Positions 16,846 to 24,957 of a DNA stretch of 64,000 bases are shown here, piece after piece. The position numbers were made by a program, and so were the translations under genes. The notes under the pieces are model-generated. The model saw nothing but the letters and a program-made list of their open reading frames with translations, was not told where the DNA came from and ran no database searches. The stretch comes from Ornithinimicrobium murale (lineage in GTDB: Bacteria; Actinomycetota; Actinomycetes; Actinomycetales; Dermatophilaceae): positions 1-64,000 of the forward strand of contig NZ_QLVD01000011.1 of NCBI RefSeq assembly GCF_003352835.1, written 5' to 3'. The first letter of the stretch is position 1. Each line of letters begins with the position of its first letter.

Positions 16846-17745
16846 TCAGGCCCTGCCATACCAGGGCACCAGCAGCGTGCCCAGGTGTTTCAGCAGGGCA
16901 TCGAGCGCCACGGCCGCCAGGCCGATGACGATGATGCACGCGATGGTCAAAGCGGTCTGTAGTTGTTGTCCGGAGACGTAGGCCAGGCCGCCGATGCCGG
17001 GGATGCCGGCGTTCAGTTCAGCCGCCACGACGGTGGTCCACGCAAAGCCCACCGCGATCCGGATGCCGCCGATCACCTCGGGCAGGGTGGCGGGCAGCAC
17101 GATGTAGCGCCCCACCTGCCACCGACTGGCCCCCATCGAGCGGGCGGCGTGGATGCTGTCCTCCCGCACGCCACGCACGCCATTGATCGTGGCGATCACG
17201 ATCGGCGGGAACGCGGCGAGGAAGAGCAGCCAGTACTTGCTGGTGTTGCCGATCCCGAACCAGACGATCAGCAGACCGATGTAGCCCAGCGGCGGCAGCG
17301 ACCGCAGGAAGTTGAGGTAGGGCTCGAGAGCGGTGTTCAGCCATTCGATGCTGCCCATCAGGAACCCGACCAGCGGGCCCAGCGCGATCGCCACGCCCAC
17401 CCCGACCGCGATGCGCTGCATCGAGGCAATCAGGTGCTCCCACATGTAGTAGTTCTGCTCGCCACACACCGACCGGCCACTATCCAGCTCACGACAGGTG
17501 TTGGCCTGGATGAAGGCGTCCCAGACCGCGGCCGGGGAGGGAAGATACAACGCCGGCACCAAGGCGAACCGGGTGACCAACCACCAGATGCCGAGCGCGA
17601 TGAGCAGCACCGCAAAACTCAACCCGAACTTACGGACCCGCTGAGCACGCCGGCTACGACGATGGTCAGCGGCAACACGCAACGACTGACCGAGCGGGTC
17701 GGTCTCGGGGACGACGCTGGCCTCGTCCTGGTTCGGTCCGGTCAT
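16846..17745 (-). CDS. tauC: Taurine-type ABC transporter permease
   Basis: Predicted 299 residues from ATG 17745, with GGGGCGAG just upstream. An in-frame TTG at 17778 is possible, but its GGAG sits directly against the start. The N-terminal cytoplasmic segment (about 40 residues, Arg-rich) is followed by about six membrane segments. The EAA loop with GAxxxxxxR is present (ARSMGASRWQVGRYIVLPATLPEVIGG is the region at about residues 205-228). It belongs to the BPD_transp_1 family and forms the pore with TauB driving it. It is first in the minus-strand operon and divergent from the thiamine operon. Confidence 0.85.
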   Translation of the reverse strand: MTGPNQDEASVVPETDPLGQSLRVAADHRRSRRAQRVRKFGLSFAVLLIALGIWWLVTRFALVPALYLPSPAAVWDAFIQANTCRELDSGRSVCGEQNYYMWEHLIASMQRIAVGVGVAIALGPLVGFLMGSIEWLNTALEPYLNFLRSLPPLGYIGLLIVWFGIGNTSKYWLLFLAAFPPIVIATINGVRGVREDSIHAARSMGASRWQVGRYIVLPATLPEVIGGIRIAVGFAWTTVVAAELNAGIPGIGGLAYVSGQQLQTALTIACIIVIGLAAVALDALLKHLGTLLVPWYGRA

Positions 17746-17881
17746 GGGCGCTCGCCCCGTGCTTCCGTTGAGTGACAACTCCGGTGGGGAAGCCTAAACC
17801 ACGCAGCAGGCTCAGGGGTGCTCGCCACACGGTCGGGCAGGCTTCACGGACCAGGAACACGTCATCTACAGTGGCAGGCAC

Positions 17882-18013
17882 GACAGGGGAGCGCACCAGC
17901 GCTGAGAGTGCGGCATCGGCCGCAGACCCTCGAACCTGACCCGGCTAGCACCGGTGGAGGAAGTCGAGTCTCAGGTGGGTTGGTCCCACCGCCCCTCCTG
18001 CTGTCCGAGGAGG
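17882..18013 (+). promoter_or_regulatory. TPP (thiamine pyrophosphate) riboswitch with SD-sequestering platform
   Basis: The aptamer (about 17882-17969) has the thi-box landmarks in order: ACAGGGGAGC, GCTGAGAGTGCGG with its paired GCCGCAGACCC, CTCGAACCTGA, then CCGG-TAGCACCGG and GGAGGAAGTC. A small GGTGGG/CCCACC stem follows. CCTCCT at 17994-17999 can then pair across eight bases with AGGAGG at 18008-18013, the ribosome site of thiB. Ligand binding would therefore favour a closed ribosome site and switch off thiamine import translationally. The aptamer is certain by eye. The platform pairing is inferred. Confidence 0.92.
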
Positions 18014-18022
18014 ATCAACATC

Positions 18023-19144
18023 ATGCAGTATGCCGACACGCGCCACCGCGGCGCCGTTCGCCTGGCCGCCGGGCTGGGTCTCATGCTCGCCGTCAGTGGG
18101 TGCACCCTGCTGGGCGGGGAGGAGGAGCCGGCGCAGACCGGCCCAAACCTCCCCGAGAACGCGCAGAGCACGAGCCAGCCCTCCCCACAGAATGGGGAGG
18201 TCGTGCTCGTCACGCACGAGTCGTTCAACCTGCCCGAGGAGGTGCTCCAGAACTTCACCGAGCAGACCGGCTACGAGGTGGTCGTGCAAGCCTCCGGCGA
18301 CGCCGGCGCGCTGACCAACCAACTGGTGCTCACCCAGGGCAGTCCCATCGGGGACGCCGTTTTCGGGATCGACAACACCTTCGCGAGCCGCGCGGTCAAC
18401 GAGGGGGTCCTGTCGGCATACAGCCCCTCGGACCTGCCGCCGGAGGTGAGCGAGCACGCCCTGCCCGGTGACGCGGCCACCTATCTGACACCCGTCGACT
18501 ACGGCGACGTCTGCATCAACGTCGACGACGCCTGGTTCGAGGCCGAGGGCATCGAGCCCCCGCAGACCCTGCAGGACCTGACGGACCCGACCTATCAGGA
18601 CCTGTTTGTCACCTCGGGGGCGAGCTCCTCCAGCCCGGGTCTGGCCTTCCTGATCGCCACCGTCGGTGAGTTCGGGCAGGACGGCTGGCAGGACTACTGG
18701 CGCGACCTGATGGCCAACGGTGCGGTGATCACCTCCGGCTGGTCGGACTCCTACGGCGTCGACTTCACCTTCAGCGGCGGCGACCGGCCGATCGTTCTCT
18801 CCTACGCCTCCAGCCCGCCCTTCACCATTCCGGAAGGCGGCGACGAGCCGACCACCAGCGCGCTGCTGGACACCTGCTTCCGCCAGGTGGAGTATGCCGG
18901 CGTCCTCGAGGGCGCCGCCAACCCGGAGGGGGCCCAGGCGCTGGTCGACTTTCTGCTGACCGACGAGGTGCAGGCGGCCATCCCGGACTCGATGTACGTC
19001 TACCCCGTCACCGACGTCGCGCTCCCCGAGCTGTGGGCGCAGTGGGCCGACGTGGCGCAGGAGCCGATCGAGGTCGACCCTGAGCTGATCGAGGAGAACC
19101 GGGAGGACTGGGTGCGCGAGTGGGCCGACATCACCACCGGCTAG
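18023..19144 (+). CDS. thiB: Thiamine ABC transporter substrate-binding lipoprotein
   Basis: Predicted 373 residues from ATG 18023, nine bases after the AGGAGG that the riboswitch controls. The signal and lipobox are LAVSGC (Cys 27). It has the ThiB/TbpA pattern VVLVTHESFNLPEEVLQNF, GDAVFGIDNTFASRA, TPVDYGDVCINVD and SYASSPPF, all close to the thiamine-binding residues of E. coli TbpA. It binds thiamine or its phosphates outside the membrane and delivers them to ThiP. The riboswitch, thiP and thiQ downstream confirm the assignment. Confidence 0.93.
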   Translation: MQYADTRHRGAVRLAAGLGLMLAVSGCTLLGGEEEPAQTGPNLPENAQSTSQPSPQNGEVVLVTHESFNLPEEVLQNFTEQTGYEVVVQASGDAGALTNQLVLTQGSPIGDAVFGIDNTFASRAVNEGVLSAYSPSDLPPEVSEHALPGDAATYLTPVDYGDVCINVDDAWFEAEGIEPPQTLQDLTDPTYQDLFVTSGASSSSPGLAFLIATVGEFGQDGWQDYWRDLMANGAVITSGWSDSYGVDFTFSGGDRPIVLSYASSPPFTIPEGGDEPTTSALLDTCFRQVEYAGVLEGAANPEGAQALVDFLLTDEVQAAIPDSMYVYPVTDVALPELWAQWADVAQEPIEVDPELIEENREDWVREWADITTG

Positions 19145-20796
19145 TCCCCGAGCGACTGGTCCCCGCCCTGGGGGTCACGCTGCTGGCCCTGCTGCCGCTG
19201 GCCTTCCTGACGGTCTTCTTCGTGCTGCCCGTGGGCGGGATGCTGGTGCGCGGCTTCTATCCGGACGGCGCCTGGGACCTCTCCGGGGTCGGGGAGGTCC
19301 TCGGGCGGGACCGGACCGCTCGGGTGCTGGGATTCACCATCGGTATGGCGACACTCGGCACCGCGCTGACTCTCACCCTGGGTCTTCCGCTGGCTTTTGT
19401 GCTCTATCGGTTGGTCTTTCCCGGCCGGGCGCTGCTGCGGGCGATCGTCGTCATGCCCTTCGTGCTGCCCACGGTGGTGGTCGGCGTGATGTTCCGTGCC
19501 CTGCTCTCCAGCGGTGGGCCGTTGGGCTTTCTGGGCTGGGACCGCAGTTGGACGGCGATCCTGCTGGCCTTTGTCTTCTTCAACCTGGCCGTCGTGGTGC
19601 GCACCGTCGGTGGCATGTGGGAGGGACTGGACCGACGGGCCGAGGAGTCCGCCGCGGCGCTCGGCGCGTCGCCGACGCACGTCTTCCGGACGGTCACACT
19701 GCCGGCGCTGCTGCCCTCGATCGTCTCGGCCGGGACGCTGGTCTTCCTGTTCTGCTCGACGGCGTTCGGGGTGGTGCTGACGCTGGGCGGGTTGCGCTAC
19801 GGCACGATCGAGAGCGAGATCTATCTGCTGACCACCGAGTTCCTCGACCTGCAGGGGGCTGCCGTGCTGTCGGTGATCCAGCTGCTGGCGGTCGTGGTCA
19901 TGCTGACCCTGGCGGCTCGTGCCCGGGCCCGTTCCGAGGCCACGACCGACCGGGCGGCCGCCCGCTCGGTGGCCCGCAGGCCGCGCGCTGGTGACGCACC
20001 CCTGCTGGTGGTGGCCGGGCTGGTCGTGGCCTTCGTGCTGACCCCGGTGCTCACGCTGGTGCTGCGCTCGCTGCGCGGTGGCAGTGGGTGGACCCTGGAG
20101 CACTACCGCTCCCTGGGTGACGCCGGTGCGTCACCGGCGATGCGGGTGAGCATCCTGGACGCCGTGCAGAACTCGCTGAGCACGGCGGTGGACGCCACCA
20201 TGATCGCCATGGTGCTCGGAGTGTGCGTGTCGATCGTCGTCTCGCGCCGCCCCCGTGCAGCCTGGGCGAGTCGGCTGGTGTCGGTCCTGGACGGAGCCTT
20301 CATGCTGCCGCTGGGCATCTCCGCGGTAACCGTGGGATTCGGTTTTTTGATCACCCTGGACCGGCCGCCCCTGGACCTGCGGACCTCGGCGGTCCTCGTG
20401 CCCATCGCGCAGGCCCTGGTGGCGCTCCCGCTCGTGGTGCGCACCATCACCCCTGTGCTCCGCTCGGTCGACCCACGGATCCGGCAGGCCGCCTCGGCGC
20501 TGGGAGCGCCCCCGATGCGGGCGGCGTGGACCGCTGAGGGGCCGGTGCTCGGGAGGCCCCTGCTGGCAGCCACCGGCTTCGCGTTCGCCGTCTCCCTCGG
20601 CGAGTTCGGAGCCACCAGCTTCCTGGCGCGGCCCGACCGGCCTACGGTGCCGGTCATGATCTATGACCTGATCAGTCGGCCCGGCGTCGAGAACATGGGG
20701 ATGGCCCTGGCCGCCTCCGTGGTGCTCAGCCTGCTCACCGTGACCGTGATGGGTGTCGTCGAGCGACTCCGTGTCGGCAGTGTGGGGGCCTTCTGA
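19120..20796 (+). CDS. thiP: Thiamine ABC transporter permease (fused double domain)
   Basis: Predicted 558 residues. The GTG start at 19120 overlaps thiB by 25 bases. No later start keeps the first membrane helix. It holds two BPD_transp_1 domains in one chain, each with an EAA motif (EESAAALGASPTHVFRTVTLP near residue 180 and RQAASALGAPPMRAAWTAEGP near residue 460), as in E. coli ThiP (536 residues). About twelve membrane segments are visible. Its stop codon lies in the first unit of a 21-bp tandem array. Confidence 0.9.
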   Translation: MGRHHHRLVPERLVPALGVTLLALLPLAFLTVFFVLPVGGMLVRGFYPDGAWDLSGVGEVLGRDRTARVLGFTIGMATLGTALTLTLGLPLAFVLYRLVFPGRALLRAIVVMPFVLPTVVVGVMFRALLSSGGPLGFLGWDRSWTAILLAFVFFNLAVVVRTVGGMWEGLDRRAEESAAALGASPTHVFRTVTLPALLPSIVSAGTLVFLFCSTAFGVVLTLGGLRYGTIESEIYLLTTEFLDLQGAAVLSVIQLLAVVVMLTLAARARARSEATTDRAAARSVARRPRAGDAPLLVVAGLVVAFVLTPVLTLVLRSLRGGSGWTLEHYRSLGDAGASPAMRVSILDAVQNSLSTAVDATMIAMVLGVCVSIVVSRRPRAAWASRLVSVLDGAFMLPLGISAVTVGFGFLITLDRPPLDLRTSAVLVPIAQALVALPLVVRTITPVLRSVDPRIRQAASALGAPPMRAAWTAEGPVLGRPLLAATGFAFAVSLGEFGATSFLARPDRPTVPVMIYDLISRPGVENMGMALAASVVLSLLTVTVMGVVERLRVGSVGAF

Positions 20797-20897
20797 TGCG
20801 ACCACCCCACCGCCTGATGCGACCACCCCACCGCCTGATGCGACCACCCCACCGCCTGATGCGACCACCCCACCGCCTGATGCGACCACCCCACCGC
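20793..20897 (+). repeat. 21-bp tandem repeat, five perfect copies, between thiP and thiQ
   Basis: The unit begins CTGATGCGACC and ends CCACCCCACCGC. Copies start at 20793, 20814, 20835, 20856 and 20877 without a mismatch. The first contains the thiP stop, and because the unit is a multiple of three every later copy repeats an in-frame TGA. In the thiQ frame the array is open and would read PPPDATT repeatedly if translation began upstream. The thiQ ribosome site (GGAGG) follows 30 bases later. Copy number is likely to vary between strains. Confidence 0.97.
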
Positions 20898-20929
20898 ACC
20901 AACCGGATGACGATTCTGGAGGTCCGTTG

Positions 20930-21919
20930 ATGTTGCGGCTGGACCAGTTGAGTGTCCGCTTCGGTGATCTCGTCGCCGTCGACGAGGTCTCCCTCGCACT
21001 GCCCGCGGGGGAGGTGCTCGCGGTGCTCGGCCCTTCCGGCTGCGGCAAGTCGACGTTGCTGCGGGCGATCGCTGGGCTGGAGGACCTCGCCGGTGGGCAG
21101 ATCAGCCTGGACGGGAAAGACCTGGCCGGGGTGCCCACGCACCGGCGGGGCTTCGCCCTGTTGTTCCAGGACGGCCAGCTCTTCCGCCACCTTGATGTCG
21201 CCGCCAACATCGCCTATCCGCTGCGCCTGCGCGGGGTCGACCGATCGGAGACCAGCGCACAGGTGGTGGACCTGTTGGAGACCGTCGGCCTGCCGGACTA
21301 TGCCAACCGCGACGTCACCACCCTGTCCGGCGGTGAGCAGCAGCGGGTCGCCCTCGCCCGGTCCCTGGCCGCCGAGCCGCGGGTGCTCCTGCTCGACGAG
21401 CCGCTGTCCGCCCTCGACCGGTCGCTGCGCGAGCGCCTGGCCGGTGACCTGCGCAGCATTCTCACCGGCACACGCACCACGGCCCTACTGGTCACCCACG
21501 ATCACGATGAGGCCTTCACGCTCGCCGACCGGATGGCGGTGATGCTGGAGGGGCAGATCGTCCAGCACGGGCCGACCCAACGGGTGTGGACCGAGCCGGT
21601 CGACCGCCGGGTGGCCGAGTTCCTCGGCTTCAGCACGTTCCTGGTGGGCAACCCGGCCGAGCAGGTGGCAGCCGCTGCCGGTCTTCCCAACCGCTCCCGG
21701 GCTCCTCTGGCGCTGCGCAGGTCGGCTTTGCGGGTGGACCCGGAGGGCGAGTTGAAGGCCACCGTCCGCCGGGCCGTTGCGATCAGCGACGCCGTGCGCG
21801 CTGACCTCGAGCTTGATGGTGTTGGGCCGGTGGAGGCGCTGGCTGCCCAGGACGCAGTCCTCACTCCGGGCGACCGCGTGCGGGTGCGCCCGGACCGCGC
21901 CGGCATGGCCCTGCTCTGA
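20930..21919 (+). CDS. thiQ: Thiamine ABC transporter ATP-binding protein
   Basis: Predicted 329 residues from ATG 20930, with GGAGG seven bases upstream. The frame is open further back through the tandem repeats. Walker A is GPSGCGKST (about residues 35-43), the Q-loop FQDGQLF, the signature LSGGEQQR, Walker B VLLLDEP, and the switch His is in VTHDHDEA. E. coli ThiQ is about 230 residues. The extra 90 or so residues here (from about NPAEQVAAA) look like a TOBE-type C-terminal domain. It powers ThiP and is the last gene of the riboswitch operon. Confidence 0.9.
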   Translation: MLRLDQLSVRFGDLVAVDEVSLALPAGEVLAVLGPSGCGKSTLLRAIAGLEDLAGGQISLDGKDLAGVPTHRRGFALLFQDGQLFRHLDVAANIAYPLRLRGVDRSETSAQVVDLLETVGLPDYANRDVTTLSGGEQQRVALARSLAAEPRVLLLDEPLSALDRSLRERLAGDLRSILTGTRTTALLVTHDHDEAFTLADRMAVMLEGQIVQHGPTQRVWTEPVDRRVAEFLGFSTFLVGNPAEQVAAAAGLPNRSRAPLALRRSALRVDPEGELKATVRRAVAISDAVRADLELDGVGPVEALAAQDAVLTPGDRVRVRPDRAGMALL

Positions 21920-21960
21920 CCCCGCGGCTCCAGCCGCCTCACGTGGACGCTTCGGGCGCC

Positions 21961-22077
21961 CTCTCCCTCCGGCTCTCGGGGCTTCAGCCGCCCTCTCCCT
22001 CCGGCTCTCGGGGCTTCAGCCGCCCTCCCTCCGGCTCCCGGGGCTTCAGCCGCCCTCTCCCTCCAGCCCTCGGCGTG
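21961..22077 (+). repeat. 32-bp tandem repeat downstream of thiQ
   Basis: Units start at 21961, 21993 and 22025 (the third has lost two bases), followed by a degenerate fourth. Each contains CTCCCTCCGGCT and GGGGCTTCAGCCGCC. The array lies about 40 bp behind the thiQ stop in the 309-bp spacer before the convergent AbiEi-like gene. The GGCTTCAGCC inside each unit can fold into small hairpins, so it may help transcription end. The remainder of the spacer (22078-22228) shows no gene. Confidence 0.85.
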
Positions 22078-22228
22078 TCGCGCACTGTGCGGACATCGTT
22101 GTGGCGTGTCGCGCGCTGGAGCGCGGAAACGGCACCGCCGATCCTGCACCAGCACGACACCGCTGACGACCTGCGGTGCGAACGCCCCGCAGTCGACGAC
22201 GATCGGGCGCCGCCCAGCGCCGGGAAAG

Positions 22229-23260
22229 CTACGTGTCCTTCGAGCGATCGTGCCCACGCACGATCACGCCGGGGAGCCTGCGACCCCGATTGGCCGTGAC
22301 CACACGACGGATCCGAGTCAGGACCTGCTCTGGGCGGCGTTCGATGCTGTTGGGCGTGACGGGCACCACGATCACCCGGTTCTCCACCATCGTGCCGTCC
22401 TTCTCCACGGTGGCGCTCCAGCGGTCCTTGCCCTGACTGTCAACTCCGGAGTGAAAGGCCTTGGAATGCACCTGGACGGCAATGCCACCATCTTCGAAGT
22501 AGGCGTCCGGCACCCCGATGACTACCTCGTCCGGAGTGCAGAGTTCGGTGTTCAACAGGCAGGGTGGCAGGCCTGGTTCAGCCCGAATCAGCTTCGCCAA
22601 GGCTGCCTCTGGCAGACTCCATGCGCCGGCGAGATAATCCTTGAGCGCCCGACGGACCGGCTGCAGCCCGTTGCGTGGCCTCTCCTCCAACTCGGTGCGC
22701 AAGCGATCTGGGTGGGTGAGTCGGCGCTGGAGTGCGGACATGGTGGCGCTCTGCAACGCCTCGCCGCGGAGTTGCTGGTGGACTGCCGCGTCACACAGCG
22801 CTCGAGCCACGTCTGTCAGGGGCACGCAGTCGCGGAAGGCAGCGACCGGCACTGGCCGAGTGGTCCGGACGGTGGAAACCCCAGCGGCTCGCCTCGAGCG
22901 GTGCGTGGTGGGCACCAAGAACAGGCAGGCGCCGAGCGAGGGCACGTCCAGGCCGTGACGTTGGAGGGCTACGCGACCGGTGAGCACGGCACCGTCTCCG
23001 GCCCACAGGAAGGCGGCAACCAGGCGGTCCTGGACGTCGAGCGGACCCAGGTGCGTGGCGAACACACGTGGGAGCACCAACTGGATCCGACGACCACGGG
23101 CATGGCGGATCGCGTCAGCGGTCCATCCGCGCTCGGAGAGTTGAGTCGATGTCAGGATGCACCGCTGCTCGGGGATACCCGGCATCGGGCGTGCCGGACC
23201 GAGAGGAGCGGCCGGTGGCGGTGGTCCGCCGTGGCGATCCGGGCGTGGCTGCTGAGACAT
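22229..23260 (-). CDS. AbiEi-like / DUF559-fold protein with altered active site
   Basis: Predicted 343 residues. The N-terminal part (QRCILTSTQLSERGWTADAI, GRRIQLVLPRVFAT) resembles the winged-helix antitoxin domain of AbiEi-like proteins. The middle has PLTDVARALCDAA. The C-terminal part, GVPDAYFEDGGIAVQVHSKAF (about residues 249-269), matches the Vsr/DUF559 endonuclease fold seen in such actinobacterial proteins. Members with an intact site read VEVDS at this point. Here Gln 263 replaces the acidic residue, so nuclease activity is doubtful. A second, more intact member is at 34045-35166. No cognate AbiEii toxin gene is adjacent. Confidence 0.6.
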   Translation of the reverse strand: MSQQPRPDRHGGPPPPAAPLGPARPMPGIPEQRCILTSTQLSERGWTADAIRHARGRRIQLVLPRVFATHLGPLDVQDRLVAAFLWAGDGAVLTGRVALQRHGLDVPSLGACLFLVPTTHRSRRAAGVSTVRTTRPVPVAAFRDCVPLTDVARALCDAAVHQQLRGEALQSATMSALQRRLTHPDRLRTELEERPRNGLQPVRRALKDYLAGAWSLPEAALAKLIRAEPGLPPCLLNTELCTPDEVVIGVPDAYFEDGGIAVQVHSKAFHSGVDSQGKDRWSATVEKDGTMVENRVIVVPVTPNSIERRPEQVLTRIRRVVTANRGRRLPGVIVRGHDRSKDT

Positions 23261-23451
23261 GCAACTACTGTGCCGCGACTCAACGTCGAACGATCAGGGC
23301 CTGTGGACAGACGTCGGTCGGTGCTGGCGAACCTCACCCGAGGACGTGCCGGCTGGTGCCTCATCGTTGTTGCGCACCTGGTGTTCCAACCCCCGACACG
23401 CCGCAACGATAACGGCACGGTGCAGAACACGCGGTCGGTGTCGTGCTGGTG

Positions 23452-23519
23452 ACGTGCCGGGTGAACGTTGCGGTCGGGTTGGTGGACGTGCCGCGTGAAC
23501 GTTGCGGTCGGGTTGGTGG
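23452..23519 (+). repeat. Two-copy 34-bp direct repeat
   Basis: Copies at 23452-23485 and 23486-23519 differ at one base and share GTGAACGTTGCGGTCGGG. They lie between the AbiEi-like gene start and the small membrane-protein gene. The repeated GTGAACGTTGCGG could be a regulator site, but no regulator is nearby. The rest of 23261-23451 shows nothing recognisable. Confidence 0.9.
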
Positions 23520-23531
23520 ACGAGCAGTGAC

Positions 23532-23720
23532 TCAGACGGCCTGGCTCACTGTCGTCACCACGGTCCGGTGATTTTCCCTGCTGTCAGGGGTGTCAGTGGT
23601 TGCAGCGGTGCCGGCGGCGAGGCCGATCAGGGCAGCCACGGTCAGCGCGACGATCGGCCAGATGGCCACCGGTCGAGCGACCGCGTGGGTCTCTGGTGGT
23701 GTGTCGAGAAGGATGTGCAT
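23532..23720 (-). CDS. Small single-pass membrane protein (hypothetical)
   Basis: Predicted 62 residues. It has one hydrophobic segment (VAIWPIVALTVAALIGLAAG, about residues 17-36) preceded by a short N-terminus and followed by a polar tail. The ATG at 23720 has GGAGCAGG about four bases upstream. I know no family. It is supported only by the ribosome site and the clean transmembrane pattern, and its TM-like codons could be chance. Confidence 0.4.
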   Translation of the reverse strand: MHILLDTPPETHAVARPVAIWPIVALTVAALIGLAAGTAATTDTPDSRENHRTVVTTVSQAV

Positions 23721-24049
23721 CTAACCTGCTCCAGAACGAAAATCCTGCGAGGCTGGTGAGGCGGGAGTCTCCCGTCACGGGCGCCAGCCGGCGCGGGCAC
23801 TCACGAGCGTGGCCCACCCGTGCGCGAGCGCCATTGTCGAGTCTACGCATGATCAGCCGCTTGCGACATCCTCCTAGAGGATGACATCACCCCGCCAGGA
23901 GGACGCCGCTCGCGTCAGCACCAGAGGCATCCGGCCAACCCGGGCATCCGGCCGCCAGCGCCAGAGGCATCCGGCACGTCAGCACTAAGGCCATCTGGCG
24001 CTGAGGTCCAGGCCGGCCGGTGCTCCCGACCAGTGACCCGATGACCAGA
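23721..24049. other. Intergenic stretch with short degenerate repeats and a small hairpin
   Basis: CATCCTC-CTA-GAGGATG (23868-23884) is a perfect 7-bp stem with a three-base loop. From about 23918 to 24000 the motif AGCACCAGAGGCATCCGGC recurs in altered forms (AGCGCCAGAGGCATCCGGC, AGCACTAAGGCCATCTGGC, GGGCATCCGGCCGCC). I see no protein gene. The repeats lie just behind the lipoprotein gene stop. Confidence 0.6.
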
Positions 24050-24604
24050 TCAGCTGGTGCTCGCGCCCCCGGCGCCGAGGTCACTGGGCAACTTCGGGTC
24101 GGCGCAGAAGTTGAAGTCGGGCTTGGCGCCGGCGTGATAGCTGAACTGCTCGCCGTCGACCTCGAGGACCAGCAGGTGGCCGTCGACCAGGGCCATGGTG
24201 TAGCTCATGCCCGGCTTCGGGCAGCCCAGGCTGCCGTCGCTCCAGGTCACGGCGAAGTAGCCGGCCACGGTCACTGCCTCGGGCTCGACCGACTGGGCCT
24301 TGGCCAGGTCGGTGATCGCCGCTTGGACCTCGTCCTTGGCGATCACGTCGTCGGGCACCTCGTTGGTCGGCAGTTCGACAGAGCTGCCAGCCGTCGGCTT
24401 GTCCTCCTCGATGGGCTCCTCGGGCACAAGCGTCTCCTTGGCGTCGTCACTGCTGGTCTCTTCGTCGTCAGCCGGGGGCTGGGTCGCGCTCTCGCTCGGG
24501 CTGTCGGTCCCCGGCTCCTCGGTCTCTGATCCGCAGGCCCCCAGGCCCAGAGCAATGGTCAGCGCCAGCAGCGGGGCCACGGCGCGCATTCGGGAGTTCG
24601 TCAT
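24050..24604 (-). CDS. Hypothetical secreted lipoprotein
   Basis: Predicted 184 residues from ATG 24604, with GAGGTGAGAA upstream. Longer in-frame starts run through GC-rich repeats and lack a signal. The signal ends in the lipobox LGAC (Cys 24). An acidic, Ser/Glu/Pro-rich linker (about 26-75) leads to a small folded domain with GYFAVTWSDGSLGCPKPGMSYTMA and DGHLLVLEVDGEQFSYHAG. That domain resembles a conserved family of small actinobacterial and other bacterial proteins of unknown role that carry SLGCP..G..Y. It is surface anchored. Function is unknown. Confidence 0.75.
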   Translation of the reverse strand: MTNSRMRAVAPLLALTIALGLGACGSETEEPGTDSPSESATQPPADDEETSSDDAKETLVPEEPIEEDKPTAGSSVELPTNEVPDDVIAKDEVQAAITDLAKAQSVEPEAVTVAGYFAVTWSDGSLGCPKPGMSYTMALVDGHLLVLEVDGEQFSYHAGAKPDFNFCADPKLPSDLGAGGASTS

Positions 24605-24957
24605 GGTTCTCACCTCTCGTCGGTTCCCGAGTGTATGACGTGTGCCCGGCATGCCTCGTTCCCTCCCCGCCGAAGAATTTTTGCTAGTGGCGGACCGGCC
24701 GGTCACAGCCACGGAGCGCAGGGACAGGAGTCTGGCGCAGGGACAGGAGTCTGGCGCCGGGACAGAGGCGGGGCGCCGACCCCCTGCGTCGGCGCCCCGT
24801 CCCCTGTTGCCCCAGGTGCACTTCCGAGGAAGTCCCCTCGCACCGGTGCGGGTCTTGCCCCAGACCCACACACCACAGAGACGTCGCGGGCGGCGGGTTC
24901 GTTGCACGCACTTGCTGTGACCTGTGTCACATCCCGGTGTCCGGGCAGGATAGATGC
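24605..24957. other. Divergent control region with duplicated element, strong hairpin and CRP-type site
   Basis: This 353-bp spacer lies between the minus-strand lipoprotein and the plus-strand DUF2891 gene. GCAGGGACAGGAGTCTGGC occurs twice in tandem near 24718-24755, with a third partial copy. GGGGCGCCGAC (24770-24780) pairs perfectly with GTCGGCGCCCC (24788-24798) across a seven-base loop. A CRP/GlxR palindrome follows at 24916-24931. The hairpin is not at a gene end, so it is unlikely to be an ordinary terminator. Confidence 0.75.
24916..24931 (+). promoter_or_regulatory. Perfect CRP/GlxR-type operator
   Basis: TGTGACCTGTGTCACA matches the CRP/GlxR consensus TGTGA-N6-TCACA exactly. It lies 26 bases before the ATG of the DUF2891 gene. 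So close to the start it would overlap the promoter or the transcript start and most likely represses. A cAMP-responsive regulator of the GlxR/Crp family is expected elsewhere in an actinobacterial genome. Confidence 0.7.

Noticed and set aside
14947-17745. A ThiXYZ pyrimidine importer instead of a taurine importer
   Set aside because: The TPP riboswitch faces the other way, towards thiB, and the binding protein has TauA-type motifs.
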